Origin: Xiphophorus maculatus
Lineage: Eukaryota > Chordata > Actinopteri > Cyprinodontiformes > Poeciliidae
DNA length: 64,000 bases
NCBI RefSeq assembly: GCF_002775205.1
Contig: NC_036447.1
Location: 15,296,501-15,360,500, forward strand
Direction: 5' to 3'
Shown here one piece after another: positions 54,501-64,000 of the stretch (position 1 is its first letter; each line of letters starts with the position of its first letter). The position numbers were made by a program, and so were the translations under genes. The notes under the pieces were generated by a model. The model was not told the DNA's origin, did no database searches, and saw only the letters and a program-made list of their open reading frames with translations.

Positions 54501-55005
54501 GACAAGATCCCACTGCAAAGGACAATTTGGTCAGTTTAAAATAATAATAAAAAAATTCAACTTCAGGTTTTATGTAGATAGAATATGTCTACATGTTTCA
54601 TCTAATAGCTTTTTCTACAACACTTACCTCAGTTACCAAGGTAGATTTAAAGGTGCTGTTGTCATAGACCCATCCACTCTGACACTCAACAAAGGATGCC
54701 TCCTCACTGCGGTTGCCTGATAGATACTCAAATTGGGGCTTTGCAAACATCTGACATGAGCTGAGAGTCCCATCTTGCTCTGTTGGAATGGAAACCAACA
54801 GCTTCTGGTAGGGAGTCAAATTTCCAAAGATGCCTCCGTCTTCCAGGGTGCTGATGTTGCAGTGGTGAGGGGGCACAGCGCCCATAAAGTTGTTTAGCAG
54901 AAAATGGCACGGCAGAGTGATTCGAGAAAGCATCTGAATCAAGAACAACTTGACTTGAAATTTTCCAAATCCATTAATTTCAGAAAGTACATCGTCAAAT
55001 TTCAT
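51540..55005 (-). CDS. SLC22A7-like organic anion transporter, copy 3
   Basis: Ten exons on the minus strand: 55005-54628, 54512-54409, 54112-53958, 53858-53690, 53611-53488, 53295-53186, 52512-52298, 52214-52106, 52015-51809 and 51573-51540. They encode 534 aa. Start [17 protein letters not shown], glycosylatable loop (NIST, NRSE, NSTF), [38 protein letters not shown] and IELYPTVVR are in the family order. The C-terminal exon of 34 nt adds [10 protein letters not shown] after IEDIEKPR. It is the most upstream of the three tandem copies in transcription direction. Function is inferred as for copy 1. Sequence differences between copies in TM segments and loops suggest that substrates may have diverged. 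Confidence 0.88.
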
Positions 55006-55101
55006 TTTGCTGCTGATCAGAAGTCAATGAGGAGTGACATACAGTGAAAGTGAAGCAAAGTGAGAAGACACAGAGTGAAAAGACACATTTAAGAGCGCCT
55101 T

Positions 55102-55114
55102 GTTAATCATTACA
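55102..55114. promoter_or_regulatory. HNF1-like site upstream of copy 3
   Basis: GTTAATCATTACA differs slightly from the palindromic HNF1 consensus GTTAATNATTAAC and lies about 100 bp upstream of the copy-3 ATG. HNF1 factors are known regulators of several liver and kidney transporter genes. Occupancy here is inference. Confidence 0.35.
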
Positions 55115-56040
55115 GATGTCTGGTTTAGACATTTTGTTGCAGCCAAAATAAAGAAGTTATTTTGTACCAAACATAAACTCCTTTTTAAAATCTATTTCAA
55201 ACCAGAAAATGTTAAGCTTTTGTGATTAAAACATCTTGACAGGCGTTCAGCAAAACAGTTTCATTATGTAGCTCAAATTGAATATATTAAAAAGCACAAC
55301 GTATATCTGTATGACAGACAGATGCTTTCCAGTAAGATGTCTTGAAGACAAAAGTACAGCTGGTTACAGGCAAATATTTCACAGAAGACACTGTTAAACT
55401 TAAACAATTTTAGACCACATGTTCCATTAAGAATCTGTGTGGGGAATTTAAATGTGAGGACAGTGAGTCGTCTAGACAAAAACTTAAAAAAGTAAGGTCT
55501 CAATAACTGTGTTAAAACTTTTTCGTATTTATTCTCTGATTTATCACAGAAAAAGAGAAAATATGCCTTCCTTTAACAATCTGAACAAGATGTTACAGAG
55601 CGTTCTTGTCTGGACATCCGAGAAATTTATACATGTATTCAAATTTGAAGCACATGCGACCTCTTCTGGTTGATAAAACAATTACAGATAGGGTCACGTA
55701 AAGAAGTCTTGTTGAACAAAAAAAAAATGGGGTATTTTGGTTTGTTTTTGTGTTTAGCATGATTTAGGTGGTTCTCTTGTGTTGCGATTTTATTAGCTAT
55801 GCATTACTAAAATGTGAAACAAATGTTCTTGCATCGTCTCAAATCTGTAAACTTGTTGCTTGCACAACAGCCACATACTTTGTTGTTCATTATAGCGATT
55901 TTATTTGATGGACCAAAAGAGAGAAATTTCTAATTGTGAAGCAGAAAGGAAATGATAGATGGTTTGAAAGTCTTTTTCTAAATAAGAAGCTATGTTCCTT
56001 TGTAACCAGACCCGCATGGCAGTACTTTCTTGGAACCATC
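55115..56040. other. Intergenic, nothing recognised
   Basis: AT-rich sequence between the promoter of transporter copy 3 and an LTR-like relic. No exon or repeat could be named. Confidence 0.45.
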
Positions 56041-56420
56041 TGTCATGATGTGCGGTTGTAGGGTGGTGAGGAAAACGCGTAGGACCCAGGTTGGAATGAT
56101 GAACTAATATTTAATGGTGAAAAAGGCACAAATAATCCAAAGGTCCAGGCAGCATAGATGAGCAGAAAACTAAGGCTCAAAACAGGCAGCGACTGGTAAC
56201 ATCAAAAGCGACACGACAGAACTGACAGACTGGTACGACAAGGACCCGACAAAGACACAGAGACACAGGTGGTATTAAATACACAAAGGGTAATCACGGA
56301 ACGAAACACACCTGGGAACAATCAAGGGGCAGACAGGACAACACGGAGACTCAAGACACAGAAACCCAAAAATAAACACACAGAAAAACTCAAATCAACA
56401 GAAAAAACCCAATCCTGACA
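56041..56420 (-). mobile_element. Solo-LTR-like relic
   Basis: About 380 bp running from TGTCATGATG to CCTGACA (TG...CA, short inverted ends). Read on the minus strand it has an LTR-like layout: a T/G/C-rich first half, a TGTATTTAATACC box and an ATTAAA word before the 3' end. The repeat type is frequent in fish genomes, and I take it as a solo LTR of a Gypsy-like or related family. Flanking ATCT(G) words occur on both sides but do not line up cleanly with the TG...CA ends. No internal coding region is attached. It looks moderately old. Confidence 0.5.
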
Positions 56421-56439
56421 TCTGCTGCATTAATAGGTG

Positions 56440-57150
56440 TAAATTATCTACAGCTACAGAGTCAGCTTTCTTCATTTTCAGACAGATATTTATTTTATTG
56501 TTCTTCACAGAGTAGCTAAATCAAAATTTAAAGTTTCAAAATTCAAAGTTATTGATTGGATTTAGGTCTAGACTTTGACTGGACCATTCAAATAAATGTG
56601 TAGGGTTTCATTAAACCATTCACCCAATCTGGAGAATTGCCCTGACTTGGTAGCTATTCAGTTGTGCCATGCTCATTCTATTTTCAGATGATGAATATAT
56701 TGTAAAATATTCAAAACTCGTGATGTTTCTTTTATAACCTAATCCTGCTTCAAACCTAATCACAGTTTTATTCCTGACCTGTTGTGTTCCTTGTCTTAAT
56801 GATGCTTTTTATTCACAAAAGTTCTCTGATTCCTTCACATGACAGCTGCATTTACACTGAGATGAAAGTGCACATTAAACTGGATTTTATTTACTAATTA
56901 AGTGTCTGCCGACTGGAATTGCACTTGATATTATTTAGGGTTATTGAAGCAAGGGCATTGGAAACTAATTCTTTTCAGAGTTTTACTTAAAAAAATTTAA
57001 CCGCATATTATTTGACCTCCATATCACAATTATGTACTGTGTTATATCGGGCAGAGACACAAAATTTCCCTAAAATACATTGTTGCTTGATTGAAATGTG
57101 ACAAAACCCGAAAAGTTCCAGGGGTATGAATATTTTTGCAAATAAGCTCA
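56440..57150 (+). mobile_element. Degenerate, nearly full-length copy of a common fish repeat
   Basis: Ordered words GTCTAGACTTTGACTGGACC, CTGCATTTACACTGAGATGA, TTTATTTACTAATTAAGTG and, at the end, GTGACAAAACC ... GGGGTATGAATATTTTTGCA match the repeat seen in pieces in lgi2 intron 3, ccdc149 intron 1 and dhx15 intron 7. It is probably a non-autonomous DNA transposon. Many differences indicate old age. Confidence 0.6.
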
Positions 57151-58832
57151 AGAATTGATGAGGTATGAGATATAAAATGTTAATATTTTTACTTCCACGT
57201 TACTTTAGAAAGGAAAAAAATCAAATCAGACGGACATTTCAGATGGCTAGGAATATCTCCATGTCTCATGACACCTGACTGCTGCCGTTGTGTGATGCTA
57301 CTGTCTGGGATTGGGAGTGGGAGGTGAAGGCAGGGGCACCTTTTCTCCCCCCTGCTTAAATACTGCTGCATACATGAGTGACCAAGGCTACACTGTAACA
57401 TGTTGCTGTACAGCAGAAGGGCTGTGATGCTGGATGGCAACTGAAGGTTCACCGTTTGGTCAATCGTTTCATTGCATCAAGAATAATAGCCGTAAGTACT
57501 AAGTCCAAATACGGATTTTGATGTTGTCTGATTTGTTGTTGTTTACTTGAAAATTAAGCTTGACTTTAATATACATTAATTAGTGTGAATTACATATTTT
57601 TGAGTTGCCTAAGTGCCTGTAGTAATCAGTATCGTGTCATGTTTTGTGATATTTAATACTTTTTAACTGAAAGACTGAAGAATTTTTTAAATGTAATTTT
57701 CTGGCAATTTAAACTTTTTAAAAGATGTCGAAATATACTTAATGAAACTGCAAAATGAATATTTTAGCTGTTTTAAGGCCTGCCGTGTGGTAGAATACTT
57801 CAAAAACATGTTTTTGTTTCTCAGCAGAATGTGCGCTTAATGTTGGGTAACATGGAAGCATTGACTCTTCTTTAGCTCAGTCTTATGGGTCACCTTCCCT
57901 AAGCCCCCCGACCAAGAGTCGTCTCATTCACCAGAGATACTGACTCCCTGTTTCCATGACAGCAGCTCAACCTGCTGGTGTTTTAGCCATACTAGGAGAA
58001 AGAAAGTCTTGTAGCACCAGAGCTGGATCTGATGTTGGCCAAGAGTTTAAATGAAGTGGAACCAAGTGTGAAGAGAAGCTTGGAGGGGACAGTTTTCCTT
58101 TTAAACTTGGCCAGGGTTCAAAAAAGGCTTAGCTTTATGTAATGCCACAGACAGCATATTTAAGTATGGAACAAGTCAACTTTTCTAGATGTATTTCTAA
58201 TGGTGCAATTGACATGGAACAAACAAGTCCATAAATTACATGTAGTACAATGAAATAGCTCAATAGGAGCATCCTGAAAGTGATTACTGAACTTAATGTA
58301 AAAGTAGAAAAAACGTTTTTGTCGTGAAAATGTCTCATGTATAGAGAAAAGAGGCCCATGAATCTTCTTCAAACAGGATGTCTATGTCCAAATAGTTAAA
58401 CTTGTGTTTTAAAGGTTCCCCTCAAAAGTTGGAATATACTTTTTCCTTTAAGATTGAAGTCTTGTGCACCGAAAATGCATAGAAGCTTTGATGGTTTAGT
58501 TTTGTTTTTTGTCTAAGCCTTTCTGTGAGCGGTTCTCAGCTTTTCTGCTACTGTTCTCTATTCTTTTGACCCTTCTGTCAGAAATCTTGCAAAGATCATC
58601 TGGTTGTGGCTGGTTTTGAAATGATGGTTTTTCCATTTCTGGATTGTTGCTGTAATGTTGCTTGCTGGAAAACTGCAAGATGTTTAAAAATATGCTTGGA
58701 ATTAATGCCATCCGCATTCTTTGCAACAATAAGGTTGCAACATTCCTAAAAGAATACCTTTCAGGACTTAACTTTTTTATATTGTTGTCACGGATGCACC
58801 TTTCTGAATACTGACAAATTATTGCTTTTCTT

Positions 58833-58865
58833 AGCTTTTTATGCTAAAAAAAAGCATAAAAAGCT
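58833..58865. repeat. Perfect 13-bp hairpin
   Basis: AGCTTTTTATGCT (58833-58845) pairs with 58853-58865 around a run of seven A. Confidence 0.9.
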
Positions 58866-59114
58866 TTGCACTTTCTTTTAGTCATGTATTCAATACATAG
58901 TCCATGTTTCACTCCACCTTTTCTATAGGTTCATTCATTTTGATTTCTTTATATATATTGAATACATTGGTGTCAATGTCAAGCACCCTCTTAGAAATAT
59001 AATTGGACCGTTTTAAGGTTTTGGAAATCTTTTTTCTTTGTTGCATGTAGCTTTTCTTTAAAACAACAAGTATGTTTGACTGCACAAAAACATGGAAATT
59101 CTTCTTTCTTTTCT

Positions 59115-59115
59115 T

Positions 59116-59190
<75 letters not shown>
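59115..59190. repeat. (TTTA)n microsatellite
   Basis: About 18 TTTA units, and the Phe/Leu/Ile/Tyr frame across it is an artefact. Confidence 0.97.
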
Positions 59191-59194
<4 letters not shown>

Positions 59195-59657
59195 TTTTTA
59201 AAAGGCCTTAAACACTTTCCTGCAAGTAGCAAACATATTCTTGTGAGAAAATTGTGCTCCTTGTATCATTATATGATTGCCAATTTGTTATTGGGAGCAG
59301 GTAACAATTTTTTATCGATGTAATATCAAATATACCTGATGGCACTAAATAAGCTTTTGTGTTGGATTACGACGGTGTAAAAATCTGATGAGCCAAAAGA
59401 CGAACAAAGTGTGTAACATTTTGTTACACATTTTGTAGTGCTATAGCACCCCCCTCTGGTCGATTCTATTTTTGTGGGTAAAAACAGTTTGAACAGTTTA
59501 AACATATCCCTCCGAAGACTAGGCTGCACCTTTCACTGTTCAAATTTCAGGTAGCAATTTCAGGCACATATCATTACATTTGCATTCCTTTATTTATTAA
59601 TAAATGTGTTGGATGTTTGGCAGTGGTTTAAGACTATATTTTGCAATTAACAGTTAA

Positions 59658-59709
59658 AATGTATTAATTTGCAAATCAGGGAAAAATGTATTAATTTGCA
59701 AATCAGGGA
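59658..59709. repeat. 25-bp exact tandem duplication
   Basis: AATGTATTAATTTGCAAATC plus AGGGA occurs at 59658-59682 and again at 59685-59709. Confidence 0.9.
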
Positions 59710-60348
59710 TTGGGTTGAGTAAAAGAGGATCTATATAATGCAGAAAAGTCACAGAGTCTCTACCACATCTTAAATGGGCATGCTGACAGCTGCAGCAGTA
59801 CAGAGGCTAGTTGCAGAGATAAATGGGAACAGTGGGGGGAAAAACCTTGCTGTGTAAACAAGAGTTGGGGAAACAGCCACCCAATTGTTTTGCTTATACT
59901 CTTGGACATGAATGCTGCTTTCTCTCTCCTGGTATTACATACCATTCCATTTACAGCCCTGACGAAACTGCCAGACCAAAGTTGCCCTTTCCAGTTTGGG
60001 ACTGGAATAACTTGAGGAATTGCATTTTTGTATGTTATGTTAAAAGGGCAACATAATTCTCCCCTGGTGAAAACTGAATATGTAAATGATTTCTGTTTAT
60101 CTACATTCTACTAGAATAATCCTGCAGTTGAATAATCCTTCTGCAAGACGTTATGTATTTTTTTATTGTTTATCATTTGATATAGTTTCTAAGTTACTTT
60201 GGGATTTTGGACTTTGCTATGAATTACATGCATCTCCCCTCCATGATGCTGCCACAATTTGCACTGTTCAAAGTTATATTTATAAATAATAATCCACACT
60301 TCATGTGAAAAGGTTATCTGATGTTAACTTAGACATATCTTTGTCTTG

Positions 60349-63300
60349 ATGAAGGAAAAACACATTGGACATAGTAAACCAGCACAAGAAATGGAACCAC
60401 AAGCTGAAGACCCTGCACACAGTCCTCTCTGGTCAGGTTCAGAAGGTTCCCAGGAACTTTGTCCCTCTGAGCGTTTGGCCGAGTTGTATAATGAAGATGA
60501 TGATAGTGAATCAGAGGACCACTCAGGCTCAAATACTCATATCCCCTCGTCCCAGTCTCCAGAGTGTCTTCAGTTGCAACACAGGGAATCTGCAGATGGT
60601 CCAGAATCTCTCCTGGAACAGAGTGAGCAGGAAGAGTCAGTTTTCTATCAAGAAAATTGTGATTTTTATTTTTCTGAATCAAGAGAATCTATGACAGAAT
60701 CTCCTTACATTGAAGCTTCACAAACATCAGTGACCTCACCCCCAGAGTGCCCAGATTCCAAGTCGTGGCAACATTCCTGCTCTTCCTCCTCCTCTCTTGG
60801 CTGTGCTGCTGATATGACCAAGGTCCTGACCCTGAGCTCAGAACGGCCCCTGGGGGCCAGTGATGGTCATGGCCCAAGTTCTGAGAACAGGAGCGTTGAA
60901 TCTTCAGAGGAAGGAGGGAGCAACGAAGCACCTCCTGCTTCTGTCTTCTTTGGAATTTCTGACGAGGGTGCTGAGCAGACAGAGACGAGAAACTTGGGGT
61001 CTGACAGAGATCTCTGCAGACCGGACAGGCAAAGGGCAAGGTACACACGTAAGTATCTATTTTTCTATCCTGCCAATTTAATTTCAACCATTTTTCTAGC
61101 CATCCACATTGCAAAGCATGGATTGAAATCGCCTTTCAACATTGAAATGAATGTTTGTGATTAATAAAAAAAGATGACATGCTGTTTTATGTTTGCTTCG
61201 AGTGCAGTAGATCAATTTAAAATAACATCTGACAAAACAAATTTGCACTTTTTTCTGTCTGCATTTATTATAAATGTGCAAAACGATTTTGTTTTGCCGA
61301 TAACTTGAAAGTAGCACAATGGGTGTAGCTATTTTCATGCTCTTACATGGGATCTATTTCAGGTGGGCTTAGTGGGGGAGGATTCCCACAGCTTTATTAG
61401 TCTGAGCAGGACAAGAATAAAATTTGACCATATGATGAGGCTGGCAGAAGCAAATTTGATGGACACCAACATGTGTTACCCAGCCACCCGATCCCTTTTC
61501 CAGTCATAATACTTGACGGCAATGGAAAGTAAGCCCCTCACTTTCTTTGCCTTTGGATCCCTCATGGGTTAGCTGTAAGTAAATATGATGCTTTTATTAG
61601 TGTGCCTGCTGCAGCAAAGAAAGATGAAATTAATTATTTTGTAATGCTCAATTTAAATGTTAATACCACAAAAAATGTCTGCAATTGAGCAGAAACCCAT
61701 CAAATCCTGTTAATTTCAATGTTTTGACTGACTCAATAAATTCCAAGATGATGTCTTTTTTTGCCAAAAGTATTTTGTACAACAATTAGGCATAACATTA
61801 TGACAACTGACCAATACATTTAGAAACACTTACTATATAGAAATTATGGTCACTGTTGATGGGTGGAATATTTTTATTATGTTTAATAAATCTCTTCAAA
61901 AAAGAAATTTTTTGAATGGGAAAGCATAATGATTTGAGCAAGTTTAAGATCTGTAGTGGTCAGTATCTATCTAACCTAGTCTAAGGATGCAGCAGTGGTG
62001 AACCAACAAAACCAGATCATTCATATCCATATGATTCACAAAGGTTGCTCCATGAGCTTCGACCTACCAGATGTGCTATTGTATCTTGAATAAAGAAACA
62101 CTGGCTATGATAGAAGGATGTCATAATTCATAACTTGTTGCCACATAACCTCGAACCAGTGAGAGTGTCAATGATGGTCATAATGGTTTTGCTGACTGAT
62201 CTGTATATTTGTACATGTTGATTTTCTCATTGTCTTCCTTTCTCTCTCTTTTGGTCCCATTTCTGCTCTTCATCTCAGGGCTCAGTCACAAAGAGAGCCA
62301 ATCAGAGAGACACGTGAAGGAGACCAAGTCTAAATGCAAGCGAATTGCCCAACTCCTGGCCAATGCACCCAACCCCCAAAACAAGGGAGCGTTGCTCTTT
62401 AAAAAGCGCCGCCAGAGGGTAAAGAAGTACACTCTTGTGAGCTACGGAACTGGAGTTCACGCCTTTGACAGCTCAGGTCAAATAGAGGGCGAAACTGACA
62501 AAGTTAGATCTGCTGGTTACAGCTTCCTGGGTTCGAGTGATTCTGATTTTGAGGAGCAGTATTTTCAGCGTCACCAGTACCATAATCCAGCTCTGGACTG
62601 GGAAAGTGGTGAAGACATGGATGTGCTACCAGAGACAAAGGGGAAGGGACTTTTGATGTTTGAACAGCGTCGCAAAAGAATCGATGAACTTGTGTCAGAG
62701 CAAGAAGATGAGAGGAGTGAAGGCTTTTCTGAGGATGTTTTGAAAGAAACACAACGTGCAAGAATTTATGAAAGTAAAGAAATGTACATGCATGCTGAGG
62801 AGACCAATGTGAAGAAGCATATGGATTACCATGCAGATGTTCAAGAGGTGAACCACCTCTCCACTGTGCCAAAACCCATGGTGTCAAACAGAACTGCCAA
62901 ACCCTTTTTGGGATTTCAAGCTAGTTCAACACTTGAACCTGTCACTATGTCTGGTGGGGTCAGTCCAGCCATGAAGAAGCATGAACTAGCATTCAAAGTC
63001 CATGTACCGATTAACTCTAACCCCAAGGTTTGGTCTCCAACTGGAGACATTATTGCCTCAAGAGATGAACGAATATCCGTGCCTGCCATCAAGACTGGCA
63101 TATTACCAGAGTCAAAGCGGAAAACTGCAAATAAGCATCCATCAGTGCCTGCAAAAGAATCTGAACTTTATAGCCAAAGCAAAGGTGAAAGGAAGTCTTA
63201 TATTGAGTCAGAGGAAGACTTTTTCAGTTTGGGTGCTGAGGCTTGTAATTTTATGCAACCCAAACCAATAAAACTTAAAAATCCTCCCCCGGTTGCCCCC

Positions 63301-64000
63301 AAACCCACCATTAACCCAGCATGTCCACCCTGGAACCCCTCTAGCGAGCCCTGTGTTCCTTCAAGGAGTCCGGTGTCCCATCCCTCTCACAGCCCCATCG
63401 GTCTTCATGGTCAGCATTATTTACAGCAGCAAGATTGGACTCAACCTCAACAGATGGCTGGCCACTGGGCATCAGATCAAACAGAGGCATCACTTCAAAC
63501 ACCTGCCAATGCCCGGGTTCCGGTCAACTCTTCTCTGCTCCGTCTTCAGCCAACCTCAAATAGCTGGAGTCAACAGCCGTCACTATCCCCTGTGAGTAAG
63601 CAGGCCCACAATCCTACTTATAGCCCACTTTCACACTCAAAGAATAAGTCAGACAGTTCTCCAAACTTGGTTGCTCCTTTCCTACCACCGGCAGAGAAGT
63701 CATACCTTCAGGCACCAAAACCTTTAGAGGTTTTTCCAAAGCTCAGAGTCCCAGACAGGAGTGTTAATCAGGCTGCTGATGGGACAACTATGTCAGGGAA
63801 AGGAGCAAAATTATTTGCTAAAAGACAGTCTCGCATGGAGAAGTTTGTCATTGATGGTGAAACAGTGCAAGCGAACAAAACAAGATCCCCCTCCCCAACC
63901 TCATCTCTCCCTAACTCTTGGAGATATTCATCCAATATTCGTGCCCCACCCCCCCTGTCATATAATCCTCTTCTGTCTCCTTTCTACCCTCCATCAGCAG
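60349..64000 (+). CDS. synpo2: Synaptopodin-2 (myopodin), 5' part, truncated by window end
   Basis: Two exons are visible: from about 60349 (or 60333) to 61048, and from 62279 past the window end, joined in phase 1. The first is acidic and Ser/Glu-rich and ends EEGGSNEAPPASVFFG ... RARYTR, a conserved SYNPO2 pattern. The large second exon has HVKETKSKCKRIAQLLANAP, KGALLFKKRRQRVKKYTLVS, NRTAKPF, SRDERISVPAIKTGIL, SLGAEACNFMQP, PPPVAPKP, GAKLFAKRQSRMEKFVIDGE and NIRAPPPLSYNPLLSPFYPP. These are closer to SYNPO2 than to SYNPO2L as I remember them. SYNPO2 is an actin-bundling Z-disc protein that binds filamin, alpha-actinin and BAG3. The KKRR-type basic cluster is a known nuclear signal in the family. 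An in-frame TAA at 60325 lies upstream of the ATG, so either this is the first coding exon of a PDZ-less isoform or a splice acceptor (TTAG at 60329-60332) joins it to an exon not found here. Confidence 0.9.
61785..62187 (+). mobile_element. Tc1/mariner transposon fossil in a synpo2 intron
   Basis: Ordered words CATAACATTATGACAACTGA, TGATGGGTGGAATAT, AATGATTTGAGCAAGTTT, GTGGTCAGTATCTATC, CAGTGGTGAACC, GGCTATGATAGAAGGATGTC and AACCAGTGAGAGTGTCAATG follow the 5' half of a common fish Tc1-like element (left end plus the helix-turn-helix part of the transposase). The 3' half is missing and the reading frame is lost to many small indels, so it is inactive and old. Confidence 0.7.

Larger units (their letters stand above)
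57151..60348. other. Upstream region of the visible synpo2 exons
   Basis: I searched by eye for a PDZ-type exon (GGAPWGFRL-like) and did not find one. The stretch holds a hairpin, a (TTTA)n array and a small duplication, listed separately. Confidence 0.45.

Noticed and set aside
59072-59323. Hydrophobic open frame rich in Phe, Leu, Ile and Tyr
   Set aside because: Translation of the (TTTA)n array, not a membrane protein.
60365-61114. Alternative frames on both strands across synpo2 exon
   Set aside because: They are shadows. Only the frame starting at 60349 continues in phase into the conserved large exon.

Overview
The window is vertebrate, most likely teleost, nuclear DNA. Its genes are split by GT-AG introns, the background is AT-rich, there are long (TA)n and (TTTA)n arrays, and several interspersed repeats are of types common in bony fishes. 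Seven or eight protein-coding genes can be read. Their order lgi2 - ccdc149 - sod3 - dhx15 matches, from memory, the neighbourhood on human 4p15.2, which supports the assignments independently of protein resemblance.

Layout: 1-5.9 kb holds no recognisable gene. It is crowded with hairpins and contains an 806-bp mobile element with long inverted ends. 5.9-11.2 kb (+) is lgi2, a secreted LRR/EPTP protein of 8 coding exons and 544 aa. 13.4-19.5 kb (+) is ccdc149, a coiled-coil protein of 12 exons and 538 aa, with a clean hAT-type MITE in an intron. 21.3-23.1 kb (-) is sod3, extracellular Cu/Zn superoxide dismutase of 2 coding exons and 215 aa. 24.2-26.1 kb (-) holds four in-frame exons of a gene I do not recognise, whose N-terminal part is unresolved. 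27.9-38.2 kb (+) is dhx15, a DEAH-box spliceosome disassembly helicase of 14 exons and 762 aa. 39.0-55.0 kb (-) is a tandem array of three slc22a7-like organic anion transporter genes (523, 538 and 534 aa). The lengths of exons 2-8 are identical in all three, while the first exon and the C-terminal exons differ. 60.3-64.0 kb (+) is the 5' part of synpo2 (synaptopodin-2/myopodin), which runs off the right edge.

The genes do not form one pathway. lgi2 acts at synapses, sod3 in the extracellular matrix, dhx15 in the nucleus, the slc22a7 trio at the plasma membrane and synpo2 at the Z-disc/actin cytoskeleton. The structure worth attention is the transporter triplication, the unassigned minus-strand gene between sod3 and dhx15, the absence of a visible PDZ exon for synpo2, and an unusual density of near-perfect snap-back hairpins in the first 3 kb. 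Exon boundaries were set by hand from splice consensus, reading-frame phase and remembered family sequences. No database search was run.
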